This document shows positions 23,295 through 31,549 of a stretch of DNA of 32,700 bases, piece after piece (position 1 is the stretch's first letter; each line of letters opens with the position of its first letter). Made by a program: the position numbers and the translations under genes. Under the pieces are notes generated by a model. That model saw only the letters and a list, made by a program, of their open reading frames with translations. It did no database searches and had not been told where the DNA came from. The stretch comes from Candidatus Poribacteria bacterium. Lineage in GTDB: Bacteria > Poribacteria > WGA-4E > WGA-3G. The stretch is from positions 1 to 32,700 of the forward strand of contig PYIY01000158.1 of the NCBI GenBank assembly GCA_003635195.1, in the 5' to 3' direction.

Positions 23295-24104
23295 ATGCAG
23301 ATAGGCTATGCGCTTATGTTAGGCGTTATTGTTACCGTTTTTTTGTTCATCGGGAACGCGGGCGCCGATAGTATAAAAACCGAACTCGAAGCATCGCCGC
23401 GCCATGGTGAATGGGTAAAAGTAACAGCCGCTGATGGGCGTGTTATCAATGCATTTATTGTGTATCCAGAGGTAAAAGAACCCGCAACATCCATTATCGT
23501 CATCCACGAAATTTTCGGACTCACTGACTGGATTCGCCTTGTAGCGGATAGACTTGCCGCTGAAGGGTTCGTCGCAATTTGCCCAGATCTGCTTTCCGGT
23601 ATGGGTACCGACGGTGGCGGCACTGAGAGTTTCGACTCCGGCGATGATGTCCGACGTGCGATCCGAGAACTCCCTGCTTCTCAAGTCACATCAGATTTGG
23701 ATGCCATCCAGAAATACGTCCGAGACCTTCCGTCAACCAACGAAAAAGTAGGCGTTTCAGGATTCTGTTGGGGTGGCGGTCAAACGTTTAGTTACGCTGT
23801 CCATTCCGATACAATCGCCGCCGGTTTTGTGTTTTATGGTCGTGCCGTATCCACAGAAGATGTCCCCAAGATATCAGCCCCAGTGTATGGCTTTTACGGC
23901 GAAAGCGACAACCGCATCAATGCCACAATTGATGCGACTAAAGCCGCAGCCGATGCCGCAAACGTCACCTACGAACCTGTCATCTATGAAGGTGTCGGTC
24001 ACGCTTTCTTAAGACGCGGTATGGCAGAAGATGCAAACGATGCACAGAAAACCGCCACCAAAGCCGCATGGGAGCGGTGGGTATCCCTCCTACGCGGGCT
24101 CTAA
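23295..24104 (+). CDS. Dienelactone hydrolase family protein, exported
   Basis: This 269-residue alpha/beta hydrolase has a signal peptide (YALMLGVIVTVFLFIGNAGA), so it acts outside the cytoplasm. The catalytic triad of the family is visible: nucleophile C158 in GFCWGGG, D205 in GESDNR and H236 in GVGHAF. The oxyanion-side strand VIHEIFGL is also present. Dienelactone hydrolases open lactones, but many homologs act on other esters, so the substrate is unknown. AAGGAG precedes the ATG, and the gene starts 10 nt after the RseB-like stop. It is thus probably the fourth gene of the sigma operon. Confidence 0.9.
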   Translation: MQIGYALMLGVIVTVFLFIGNAGADSIKTELEASPRHGEWVKVTAADGRVINAFIVYPEVKEPATSIIVIHEIFGLTDWIRLVADRLAAEGFVAICPDLLSGMGTDGGGTESFDSGDDVRRAIRELPASQVTSDLDAIQKYVRDLPSTNEKVGVSGFCWGGGQTFSYAVHSDTIAAGFVFYGRAVSTEDVPKISAPVYGFYGESDNRINATIDATKAAADAANVTYEPVIYEGVGHAFLRRGMAEDANDAQKTATKAAWERWVSLLRGL

Positions 24105-24113
24105 AGGTAAAAT

Positions 24114-24878
24114 ATGGCAAACCGACTTAAAGATAAGATCGCCGTTATCACAGGCGCAGCAAGAGGTATCGGTGCGAAAAGTGCAGAACTTTTCGCCGGT
24201 GAAGGTGCAGCCGTGGCTCTCTGGGATGTCAATGTCGAGCGCGGCGAAGAAACCGCGCAACAGATTCAAGCCTCCGGCGGAACTGCCCTTTTCTGCGAGT
24301 GCGACATAACCGACGCTGCACAGATTGAAAGTGCTGCTGCCCACGTCACATCAGAACTTGGCAATCCGAATGTACTGTTCAACAATGCCGGTATCGCTGT
24401 CGTAGGTGAGTTAGAAGAAATATCTGAAGAAGACTGGGATCGACAATACGCCGTCAATGTGAAAAGCATCTATCTCGTCTCTCGTGCGATCATTCCGCTG
24501 ATGCGTGCAGCCGGTGGCGGTTCAATTATCAACATGGCGAGTGAATCCGCTTACGTCGGGTTTCCGATGCACCCCGCCTATACCTCCTCTAAAGCCGCCG
24601 TGGTACACCTCTCACGCAGTATGGCAGTCCGGTATGCCGAAGACAATATCCGTGTCAACAGCCTCTGTCCCGGCACTATTAACACCGAACTCTATCAGGA
24701 ATTCCTATCGAAGCAACCAGACCCGGAAGCAATCAACAAAGAAATCAAAGAGATGCATCCGTTAGGCATCGGTGAACCGGAAGACATCGCTTGGGCAGCG
24801 GTCTATTTAGCCTCCGACGAATCAAGATACATGACCGGTGCCCCGATGCTCGTCGAGGGCGGAATCCTATCGCTTTAA
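24114..24878 (+). CDS. Short-chain dehydrogenase/reductase (SDR), NAD(P)-dependent
   Basis: This 254-residue classical SDR has the TGAARGIGA cofactor loop near the N-terminus, NNAG in the core, INMASES (catalytic Ser region), and Y156-T-S-S-K160. The closing GEPEDIAWAAVYLASDESRYMTGAPMLVEGGI is typical of the FabG-like group. It reduces or oxidises a hydroxyl/keto group; the substrate cannot be deduced. The ATG lies 9 nt after the hydrolase stop, with only a weak AAGG upstream, which suggests coupling to the preceding genes. I see no terminator between it and the sigma factor gene. Confidence 0.93.
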   Translation: MANRLKDKIAVITGAARGIGAKSAELFAGEGAAVALWDVNVERGEETAQQIQASGGTALFCECDITDAAQIESAAAHVTSELGNPNVLFNNAGIAVVGELEEISEEDWDRQYAVNVKSIYLVSRAIIPLMRAAGGGSIINMASESAYVGFPMHPAYTSSKAAVVHLSRSMAVRYAEDNIRVNSLCPGTINTELYQEFLSKQPDPEAINKEIKEMHPLGIGEPEDIAWAAVYLASDESRYMTGAPMLVEGGILSL

Positions 24879-25381
24879 ACGGCATCCAGCAATCCTCTCG
24901 TTCGTTAAAAACACGCCTGCCTACACCTTCCTTATTTTTTTTGCTTTATGCACCCTTTCGATTCTCAAATCGGATCATTAATTATAAAACCGTGCCACTC
25001 AAAACACACCAAAAGGGATAGATCCAATCTATTCGCTTTATTGTATTTTCCCCAATTTTCGCAGAATTCGGCAACCGTTTCGTCTGCCACCCGCGTCATT
25101 ATATATGACCGACAAATGGTTCATCTAATATCAAAAAATAAAAGGCGCACAGCGTCGCGGTTACTGCCCAAATTCGTGCAGTCGTCACTATTATCTGCCC
25201 TATTTGGTGCAGCGTTCCCCGAGTATTTCTCCTAAAAATTTACCAAGATCCCATTTAGTCAACTGTCGAGATGGGACTCTCAGGTCGGGCACACCATTTT
25301 CGGATTGGCACATAAATTGCTTATTATTTTTAAGGCTGCTATTTCAAGGTAAACCTGACAAACCTATATTAGGAGGAAAAT
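24879..25381. other. 503-bp intergenic region without a recognisable gene
   Basis: No convincing protein or RNA gene is visible. The longest frames here have unnatural composition. A short inverted repeat, TCCCAT (25243-25248) and ATGGGA (25271-25276), could form a small hairpin about 100 nt before the LamG gene. AGGAGG at 25371-25376 is the LamG ribosome binding site. A pairing of TTGCTT (25317-25322) with TATTTC (25340-25345) at 17-nt spacing is a weak promoter candidate. Confidence 0.5.
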
Positions 25382-26200
25382 ATGACACGATTATCCATCA
25401 GCACTATTTTTTTCAGTGCTGTTATTCTGTTAGCAACAACTTACGCGAACGCGGGCCTTGATCAGGGACTTGTTTTTTACCTGAACTTTGACAACGTTAA
25501 AGATCAAACGATTGGTGATACGTCTGGCAACGGTCTTGACGCGGAGATCATTGAGAATACCAAGATTGTGAAGGGTAAATATGGGGATGCAATTCATATT
25601 ACAAACAACGGACAGGATTGCGTCAATATCCCTTCCCACGAGAAGTTAAAAGTCGTAGACGCGATAACAATGGTGGCTTGGGTCTATTATCAAGAAACGT
25701 GGAAAGGCAAGAAGGTGCATTGGATTGATAAAGGCTGTCATTGGTTTGAAGTCAAGTGGGGTGCCTCTTATGGCATCGGTAGTATCGACATCGGTACCGG
25801 ACCGGGCATCTGGTTGTTTTTGGGTGCGCGGGATGACCATGGCGGTTCGGATCGACAAGAATTCATCGTTTCGCACAAAATGAAGGAAAAAAGGTGGCAT
25901 CATGTTGCGGGAAGTTACGACGGGAAAACGATGAAAATCTATTTAGATGGTGAAGTCATGGGCGAAGAAAAGAGGGAATTCAACTTCGCTGGCGACAATA
26001 TCGCGAGCGTCTGGATAGGATGCGCAAAAAACAAGTACGCATTTGTCAACGGCTCTATTGACGAGGCCGCGGTCTGGCAACGGGCACTTAGCGGAACCGA
26101 AATCAAACAAGCAATGTCGGGAAACTTCCTCGCTGTTTCACCAAACGGTAAAATAGCAACGACTTGGGCAAATATCAAAACAACGTTTGTATATCCCTGA
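25382..26200 (+). CDS. Secreted LamG-domain (concanavalin A-like) protein
   Basis: This 272-residue protein has a signal peptide (ISTIFFSAVILLATTYANA) followed by one LamG/concanavalin A-like jelly-roll domain filling nearly the whole chain. Landmarks are LVFYLNFD, TSGNGLDAEI, DAITMVAWVY, RWHHVAGSYDGKTMKIYLDGE and GSIDEAAVWQRALSGTEIK. The tail (LAVSPNGKIATTWANIKT) follows the domain. Such domains bind carbohydrates or other surface ligands; no catalytic residues are evident. A strong AGGAGG lies before the ATG. It stands alone between a 503-bp gap and a stable hairpin. Confidence 0.9.
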   Translation: MTRLSISTIFFSAVILLATTYANAGLDQGLVFYLNFDNVKDQTIGDTSGNGLDAEIIENTKIVKGKYGDAIHITNNGQDCVNIPSHEKLKVVDAITMVAWVYYQETWKGKKVHWIDKGCHWFEVKWGASYGIGSIDIGTGPGIWLFLGARDDHGGSDRQEFIVSHKMKEKRWHHVAGSYDGKTMKIYLDGEVMGEEKREFNFAGDNIASVWIGCAKNKYAFVNGSIDEAAVWQRALSGTEIKQAMSGNFLAVSPNGKIATTWANIKTTFVYP

Positions 26201-26245
26201 TAGAAGGTTAATTTTCTAATTTCGTAGAAATAATGCAACCTTCTA
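26201..26245 (+). other. Two-level hairpin after the LamG gene
   Basis: The sequence directly after the LamG stop codon forms a perfect outer 9-bp stem, TAGAAGGTT (26201-26209) with AACCTTCTA (26237-26245). Nested inside is a 6-bp stem, TTTCTA (26213-26218) with TAGAAA (26225-26230). No T-tract follows, so it may be a 3'-end stabiliser, a weak terminator or a protein site rather than a classical terminator. Confidence 0.5.
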
Positions 26246-26303
26246 AGATCTAAGTTCCGTCACCTAAACCAATAGCGTTTACCTAAATCAAAGGAGTTTT
26301 TCA

Positions 26304-27548
26304 ATGCAAAAACGATTGCATACGATATGGCTGGCTGTATTTCTACTATTATTGCATTGGACAGTATCCGTTGCCTACACAGCAGCACTCAAAATCGAAA
26401 AGACCTTAACCCAAGCAGACGGTTTGGTATCCAATACGGTGCTCACCGTTTTCGAGGACAGCCACGGCACGATGTGGTTTGGAACGCCCGACGGACTTAC
26501 CCGTTACGACGGAAAGGATTTCCGAACTTTCACAACAGAAGATGGACTCGCACGGAACACAATAGGTCTCATCTTTGAAGATCGTCAAGGAATGCTCTGG
26601 TTTGCTGACGGTGTGCTTTCAAGTTTTCTCGAAAGAGGGAAGCCTATGGATCTGTCTTGGATGGAAACGCCATTGAGTGAACTCGATCTCGATATTCAGC
26701 CGTATTATGGGACGACTGAAGGGACAAGGCGAGCTATTCCATTAAGAGGTGTGAATCGCTACGCTGGCGAAAAGTTCAGAATTTTTACGACCACCGATGG
26801 TCTCCCCCGCGATACCATCAAGGATATATTTGAGGACAAGGCAGGCACGCTTTGGTTCGCAACATCGGCCGGTGTGAGCCACTATGATGGGGAAACTTTC
26901 AACACCATCACCATGAACGGACCGATCGGGATGCAAGTATTACCGGATCGGTGGGACGAAATTACAGCGATTGCACAGGATACAGTAGGAAATTTTTGGT
27001 TTGGCAGCACAGCCGGCATTACCTACTACAATGTTCAAAAGTCCCATTTCCGTCATTTTGCTATCGACAAGGATTTCACGCTTTTCCAAGAGATGGGGAA
27101 TGCACCAACAGCAAACATAACAGACCTACAGTTCGATGCGAAGGAAAACCTCTGGATGAGCCGAGATGGTATGGACAAGGAAAACAGCGGTCTTCGTCGA
27201 TACGATGGCAAAAAGTTGACGACCTTTCCACAAAGTGAAGCACTTCCAATGAATAGCGTTGACAATATCATGCAAGATAGCAGCGGTAACCTCTGGTTCA
27301 CCGGTGTTAAGAACCTGCCGCCGACGCTGAACGAAACTGAGGAAAGTGTCAGCATGGTTTACAATGTCGTCAATGCTGGTGTGAGCGTCTATAACGGTGA
27401 GGCGTTCCAAAACTTTGATACGGACGACGGTCTACCGAGTAACCGAGTCTGGTCAGTATTTGAGGACAGCAGTGGTAAACTCTGGTTCGCTACGGACAAT
27501 GGTGTTGCAGTCGGGGTTTACCAAACCTCTCAAAGTTCAGGCAATTAA
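26304..27548 (+). CDS. Secreted two-component-regulator-propeller (Reg_prop) repeat protein
   Basis: This 414-residue protein has a signal peptide (LAVFLLLLHWTVSVAYTAA) and about six to seven propeller repeats. The recurring pattern is T-x-x-DGL-(P/A/V)-x-(N/D)-x-(V/I)-x-x-(I/V)-x-E-D-x-x-G-x-(L/M)-W-F, then a G-(V/L/I)-x-x-Y-(D/N)-G-(K/E)-x-F segment. It resembles the periplasmic sensor part of hybrid two-component systems, but there is no kinase, transmembrane output helix or DNA-binding domain. It is therefore a stand-alone propeller, perhaps a binding or scaffold protein. AAAGGAG lies before the ATG. It ends 64 nt before the giant YCF48 lipoprotein, with which it is probably cotranscribed. 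Confidence 0.9.
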   Translation: MQKRLHTIWLAVFLLLLHWTVSVAYTAALKIEKTLTQADGLVSNTVLTVFEDSHGTMWFGTPDGLTRYDGKDFRTFTTEDGLARNTIGLIFEDRQGMLWFADGVLSSFLERGKPMDLSWMETPLSELDLDIQPYYGTTEGTRRAIPLRGVNRYAGEKFRIFTTTDGLPRDTIKDIFEDKAGTLWFATSAGVSHYDGETFNTITMNGPIGMQVLPDRWDEITAIAQDTVGNFWFGSTAGITYYNVQKSHFRHFAIDKDFTLFQEMGNAPTANITDLQFDAKENLWMSRDGMDKENSGLRRYDGKKLTTFPQSEALPMNSVDNIMQDSSGNLWFTGVKNLPPTLNETEESVSMVYNVVNAGVSVYNGEAFQNFDTDDGLPSNRVWSVFEDSSGKLWFATDNGVAVGVYQTSQSSGN

Positions 27549-27612
27549 TCGGAAATATGAAAACCCTTCAGTCTTTCTCAATACAAAGGCATCAACCAAG
27601 GAGATGAAACAA

Positions 27613-30600
27613 ATGAAAAAGATTTTTCAATATATCGCTTGTTTTTGGATGGTAACTCTTTTTGCAATTCCTTTCCTGCTCACCGGTTGTGTAAAAAAAG
27701 AGATTACTCGTATAGCGGACTGGCAAACCCATTTTACGGACATCTACTTTGCCGATGCCAAACACGGATGGATTGTCGGGCATCAAGGGTGGATTCTTCA
27801 TACGGCTGATGGCGGTGTCAGTTGGGAAAAACAGACAGTGAACACGCATGAGGATTTCAAAGCCGTTTATTTCACAAATCTTCGTAACGGCTGGGCAGTT
27901 GGCGACAAAGGGTTAATTGCTATGACTGATGACGGTGGACGGCACTGGACCCTGCAAAGGAATCAAGCGCACACGCTGCTTATGGATGTCTTTTTCCTCA
28001 ACTCAAAGACCGGTTGGATTGCTGGTCAGGATGGGTTGTTGTACACAAAAAATGGTGGAAAAACGTGGAACCATCAGGAAGCAAGCGAATTCGGACTCGG
28101 TGGCATCCACTTTGTAGACAAGCATCGCGGGTGGATCGTTGGAGATTACGACAGGATTTTTGTCACCGCAGACGGTAGCCAAACCTGGCGTAGACAAGAT
28201 CAACTTGTGAGAACGGAACACGATACATCGGAGGTTTGCAACCTCCAGACGGTATTTTTTGCGACCCCTTATAAGGGGTGGAGCGGTGGCACAGACGGGA
28301 CCATTTTCCACACGACTAACGGCGGCACAGAATGGCAGACCCAATACAGTCGACTCCCAATGATTTATGGACATGTCCGTCCAACCGTCTACGACTTCGA
28401 TTTCATTGACAATGACTACGGCGTAGCGGTTGCACAGGGCGGGTTCATCATCCGAACCGAAGATGGCGGGCAGAACTGGAGATTAACAGAAAACCAAACC
28501 AAAAATGACTTAATGGGTGTTCATTTTGCGACTCCCAAAGAAGCATGGGCAGTCGGTTGGAATGGAACACTCCTACACTCGACCGACAGCGGCGTAACAT
28601 GGAACATGAGAAGCGGCACGACAGCTGATGATTTGCAGAGCGTCGCGTTTGCGGATGCTGACCGCGCGGTTGCAGTCGGAGAGAAAGGGACAATCACAAC
28701 GAGTGACGACAGTGGTAAAACCTGGACCAACATTGAGATGGACACGTGGCACCGCATCCGTAATCTATCTTTCGTCACCGACAAAGAAGGTTGGGCGGTT
28801 GGCGACGGTGGACTTATCCTCCACACAACCGATGCAGGTCAGACGTGGGAACGACAAACCAGTGGATGGTGGTATACCCTCAATGCCCTCCATTTCATCA
28901 ATCCGAAAAAGGGGTGGATCGTTGGCGATTTGGGGACCGTGCTCCACACAACAGATGGTGGCGAAACATGGGTCCAACAAGCACCGCGCTATTTCCACGA
29001 GATGATTAAAGGCATCTTTTTCCTCAATGAGACAGAGGGGTGGGTCATCGGTTGGCCCGGTATCGTCTTTCACACCCAAGACGGGGGATTGACGTGGAAA
29101 CGACAGAACAGCAACAGCTACAACGAACTCTACGCCGCCTACTTTATCGATCGACATACCGGTTGGGTCGTTGGACAATTCGGCGAAATTCTCCATACCC
29201 TTGATGGCGGAAAAACGTGGAAATTTCAACGGAGTGGGACGCAGGCGAATCTGAACAAAGTCTACTTTGCTGATGCGAATCACGGGTTAATTGTCGGGGA
29301 TGAAGGTGTCATTTTGACGACCATTAATGGGGGTGTGACATGGGAATTGCAGAAAAGCGGCACGTCCAACGATCTCTATAGTTTCTCGCTTTCGCCAGAT
29401 GGTATCCTCCTTGTCGGTGAAGGCGGCATTGCGATGCGGTACTCTGTAGACACGGAGCAGTTCATTGTCGAGTTGCCACCTGCTGCACAAGACATGGAAA
29501 CCGATGAGAAATCGATTGAACCGATTGAATACCACTGGGAGATCGTCCGACAAGGAAGTTGGCAGACCGAATTCACCGATACCTATTTCCTGTCTGCACA
29601 GGAAGGGTGGACAGTCGGTGACGGCGGGACCATTTTACGGACCACAAATGGTGGCGCGACATGGCAGACACAACAGAGCGGTGTGACCGAAGAATTACAA
29701 CGGATTGTCTTCATCGATGAAAACCACGGATGGATTACTGGTCAAGGCGTACTGCTGCGCACCGAAAACGGTGGCGAGACGTGGCACGTTGTCCGTGAAG
29801 GGTTGAAAAACTTCTACAATATTCGTGCGATACACTTTATCAACTCGAAAGAAGGATGGCTCGGTGTCGATAGAGGGCAAATTCTACGCACAAACGATGG
29901 TGGCATAACCTGGAAACTTCAGCAAACAGGAACAACCCAGCAACCGATTACACACCTGCATTTCATCAATAGTCAAGAGGGATGGGCAGTTGCACCCCAA
30001 CGACGAACTGGCGGATTTATTCTACACACAGTTGATGGCGGTGATTACTGGCAAATCCAAGCCACAACCCATCAGCGTTGCATCGGTGTCCATTTTCTAA
30101 ATGCCACATCGGGTTGGGTGATAATGGAAGACGGAACCTCACTTCTTACCACAGATGGCGGAGAAAACTGGAAACGAGACTTGGAAGCAGAGCAAGACAT
30201 TAAAGGAACGAATTTAGATATCCAGCTGCACACGCTGAAATTCCGTAACCACACCGAGGCGTGGGCGATTGATAGCGGTCATACAATTCTGACGACCCAA
30301 AACCAAGGTAAGCGTTGGAAAGCAATGGATTTCTTGTTTGACAAAGGAACCACAGACGGTGAAGCGAAAAGTTGGACAGAAAGAATGTTAGAAGAACGTC
30401 CCTTTGGATTCTCAATGCGAATTACCAACGCGCACCTCCTCGGAGATGGGCACTGTTGGGTAGTCTCTGGTGAACAGATTCACGACAGGGAATTGTCCAG
30501 GGCTGATATTGGCGGTTCCAACGAATCAGAGGCATCTACGGGTCAAATTTACGCCACGACCGATGGCGGCAAGACTTGGCACCATCAACTCGGTGAATCC

Positions 30601-31482
30601 CTTGATAACTTCCGCGATGCGCTGTTTCTCGATGAGCAGAACGGTTGGATCGCTGGAGATAACGGGGTCTTGCTATCAACAGAAGATGGCGGGGAAAATT
30701 GGAAGCGGTTGCGGACCAACACAATGGACCGCATCGTCGATGTCCACTTCATCAGTCTTGAGCCAAAATGGGGCTGGGCGATGGAGCGGGATGGAACCCT
30801 GCTCTATACGACCGATGGCGATGATTGGTCAACAGACAACAACCAAGAACTTCCACAGCGCGAACTACCTGATCTTCCTCAGCATCAACTACCGCCACTC
30901 TCAATAAATGAGGTCGCCTTTGGCAAATTCTCTGAGGGATGGGCTGTCGGTGAGAATGGAGAAATTATCCACAATCTGGATGGCGGTCCGACCTGGAAAT
31001 TGCAGCACACCTCAACCGGTAAAACCCTCACAAGCGTTGATATGAAATTTGCACCGCTCGGTTGGGCAGTTGGGAGCAACGGGGTCATCCAGAGAACCGT
31101 CAACGGTGGCGAATACTGGAAGTTCCACGAAACACACGCAGGATACGACCTTTACGGCGTATCGTTCATCACGAAGCGAAAAGGATGGGCAGTCGGACGC
31201 GCCGGGATTATCCTATCTACCTCCGACGGCGGGTTCACTTGGGAATCACAGTTGAGTGGTATGTCGGAAACGCTTTACGATATTTTGGCACTCTCCGAAC
31301 AGGAACTCTACGCAGTGGGTGCCGCTGGCACCATCATTCATTCAACAGATGGCGGTGAAACGTGGAAACGGGAACATACTGGCGTTGACAATGATCTGTA
31401 TGTTATCACACGCGTCAAAGCGGGTGAAACACTGTGGGTCGTTGGGCAAGGCGGCGTTGTCCTACGTCGTCCGAAACATTAA
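27613..31482 (+). CDS. Giant YCF48/BNR-repeat lipoprotein
   Basis: The reading frame is open from 27397, overlapping the previous gene. The real start is probably ATG 27613 (1289 residues): AAGGAG (27598-27603) is nine nt from it but abuts the ATG at 27604. From 27613 the product begins with a lipoprotein signal ending FLLTGC, so the mature protein is lipid-anchored. The rest is a chain of YCF48-type repeats, each with GW-(I/A)-V-G-x-x-G-x-(I/L)-x-x-T and an Asp-box (S/T-x-D-G-G-x-T-W). I count 26 Asp-boxes, 13 before and 13 after a linker at about residues 614-650, so the protein is two similar halves. YCF48 helps photosystem II assembly in plants and cyanobacteria. That role cannot apply here, and binding or scaffolding at the cell surface is more likely. 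Confidence 0.9.
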   Translation: MKKIFQYIACFWMVTLFAIPFLLTGCVKKEITRIADWQTHFTDIYFADAKHGWIVGHQGWILHTADGGVSWEKQTVNTHEDFKAVYFTNLRNGWAVGDKGLIAMTDDGGRHWTLQRNQAHTLLMDVFFLNSKTGWIAGQDGLLYTKNGGKTWNHQEASEFGLGGIHFVDKHRGWIVGDYDRIFVTADGSQTWRRQDQLVRTEHDTSEVCNLQTVFFATPYKGWSGGTDGTIFHTTNGGTEWQTQYSRLPMIYGHVRPTVYDFDFIDNDYGVAVAQGGFIIRTEDGGQNWRLTENQTKNDLMGVHFATPKEAWAVGWNGTLLHSTDSGVTWNMRSGTTADDLQSVAFADADRAVAVGEKGTITTSDDSGKTWTNIEMDTWHRIRNLSFVTDKEGWAVGDGGLILHTTDAGQTWERQTSGWWYTLNALHFINPKKGWIVGDLGTVLHTTDGGETWVQQAPRYFHEMIKGIFFLNETEGWVIGWPGIVFHTQDGGLTWKRQNSNSYNELYAAYFIDRHTGWVVGQFGEILHTLDGGKTWKFQRSGTQANLNKVYFADANHGLIVGDEGVILTTINGGVTWELQKSGTSNDLYSFSLSPDGILLVGEGGIAMRYSVDTEQFIVELPPAAQDMETDEKSIEPIEYHWEIVRQGSWQTEFTDTYFLSAQEGWTVGDGGTILRTTNGGATWQTQQSGVTEELQRIVFIDENHGWITGQGVLLRTENGGETWHVVREGLKNFYNIRAIHFINSKEGWLGVDRGQILRTNDGGITWKLQQTGTTQQPITHLHFINSQEGWAVAPQRRTGGFILHTVDGGDYWQIQATTHQRCIGVHFLNATSGWVIMEDGTSLLTTDGGENWKRDLEAEQDIKGTNLDIQLHTLKFRNHTEAWAIDSGHTILTTQNQGKRWKAMDFLFDKGTTDGEAKSWTERMLEERPFGFSMRITNAHLLGDGHCWVVSGEQIHDRELSRADIGGSNESEASTGQIYATTDGGKTWHHQLGESLDNFRDALFLDEQNGWIAGDNGVLLSTEDGGENWKRLRTNTMDRIVDVHFISLEPKWGWAMERDGTLLYTTDGDDWSTDNNQELPQRELPDLPQHQLPPLSINEVAFGKFSEGWAVGENGEIIHNLDGGPTWKLQHTSTGKTLTSVDMKFAPLGWAVGSNGVIQRTVNGGEYWKFHETHAGYDLYGVSFITKRKGWAVGRAGIILSTSDGGFTWESQLSGMSETLYDILALSEQELYAVGAAGTIIHSTDGGETWKREHTGVDNDLYVITRVKAGETLWVVGQGGVVLRRPKH

Positions 31483-31496
31483 AGGATACCCTGTTT

Positions 31497-31546
31497 GAAT
31501 ATCGTGCGGAGCCCCGTGAGATACACAGCGTCTCCGCACGATATTC
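31497..31546. terminator. Bidirectional hairpin between convergent genes
   Basis: A perfect 15-bp stem, GAATATCGTGCGGAG (31497-31511) with CTCCGCACGATATTC (31532-31546), encloses a 20-nt loop. It fills the 67-nt gap between the YCF48 gene stop (31482) and the phosphoesterase stop (31550). Position and symmetry suggest it ends both transcripts. It lacks long T-tracts, so it may work with Rho or as a 3'-end protector. Confidence 0.7.
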
Positions 31547-31549
31547 TGA

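Noticed and set aside
24948..25235. 95-codon frame in the long intergenic gap
   Set aside because: No ribosome binding site, no family resemblance, and odd composition; the gap shows no coding signal.
27397..27612. N-terminal extension of the YCF48 protein by 72 residues
   Set aside because: It overlaps the upstream gene, would bury the lipoprotein signal, and has no ribosome binding site, whereas AAGGAG lies nine nt before ATG 27613.
30470..30907. 145-codon plus-strand frame inside the YCF48 gene
   Set aside because: It is out of frame with the repeat protein and its Ser/Met/Gly-rich sequence is a by-product of the repeated codons.
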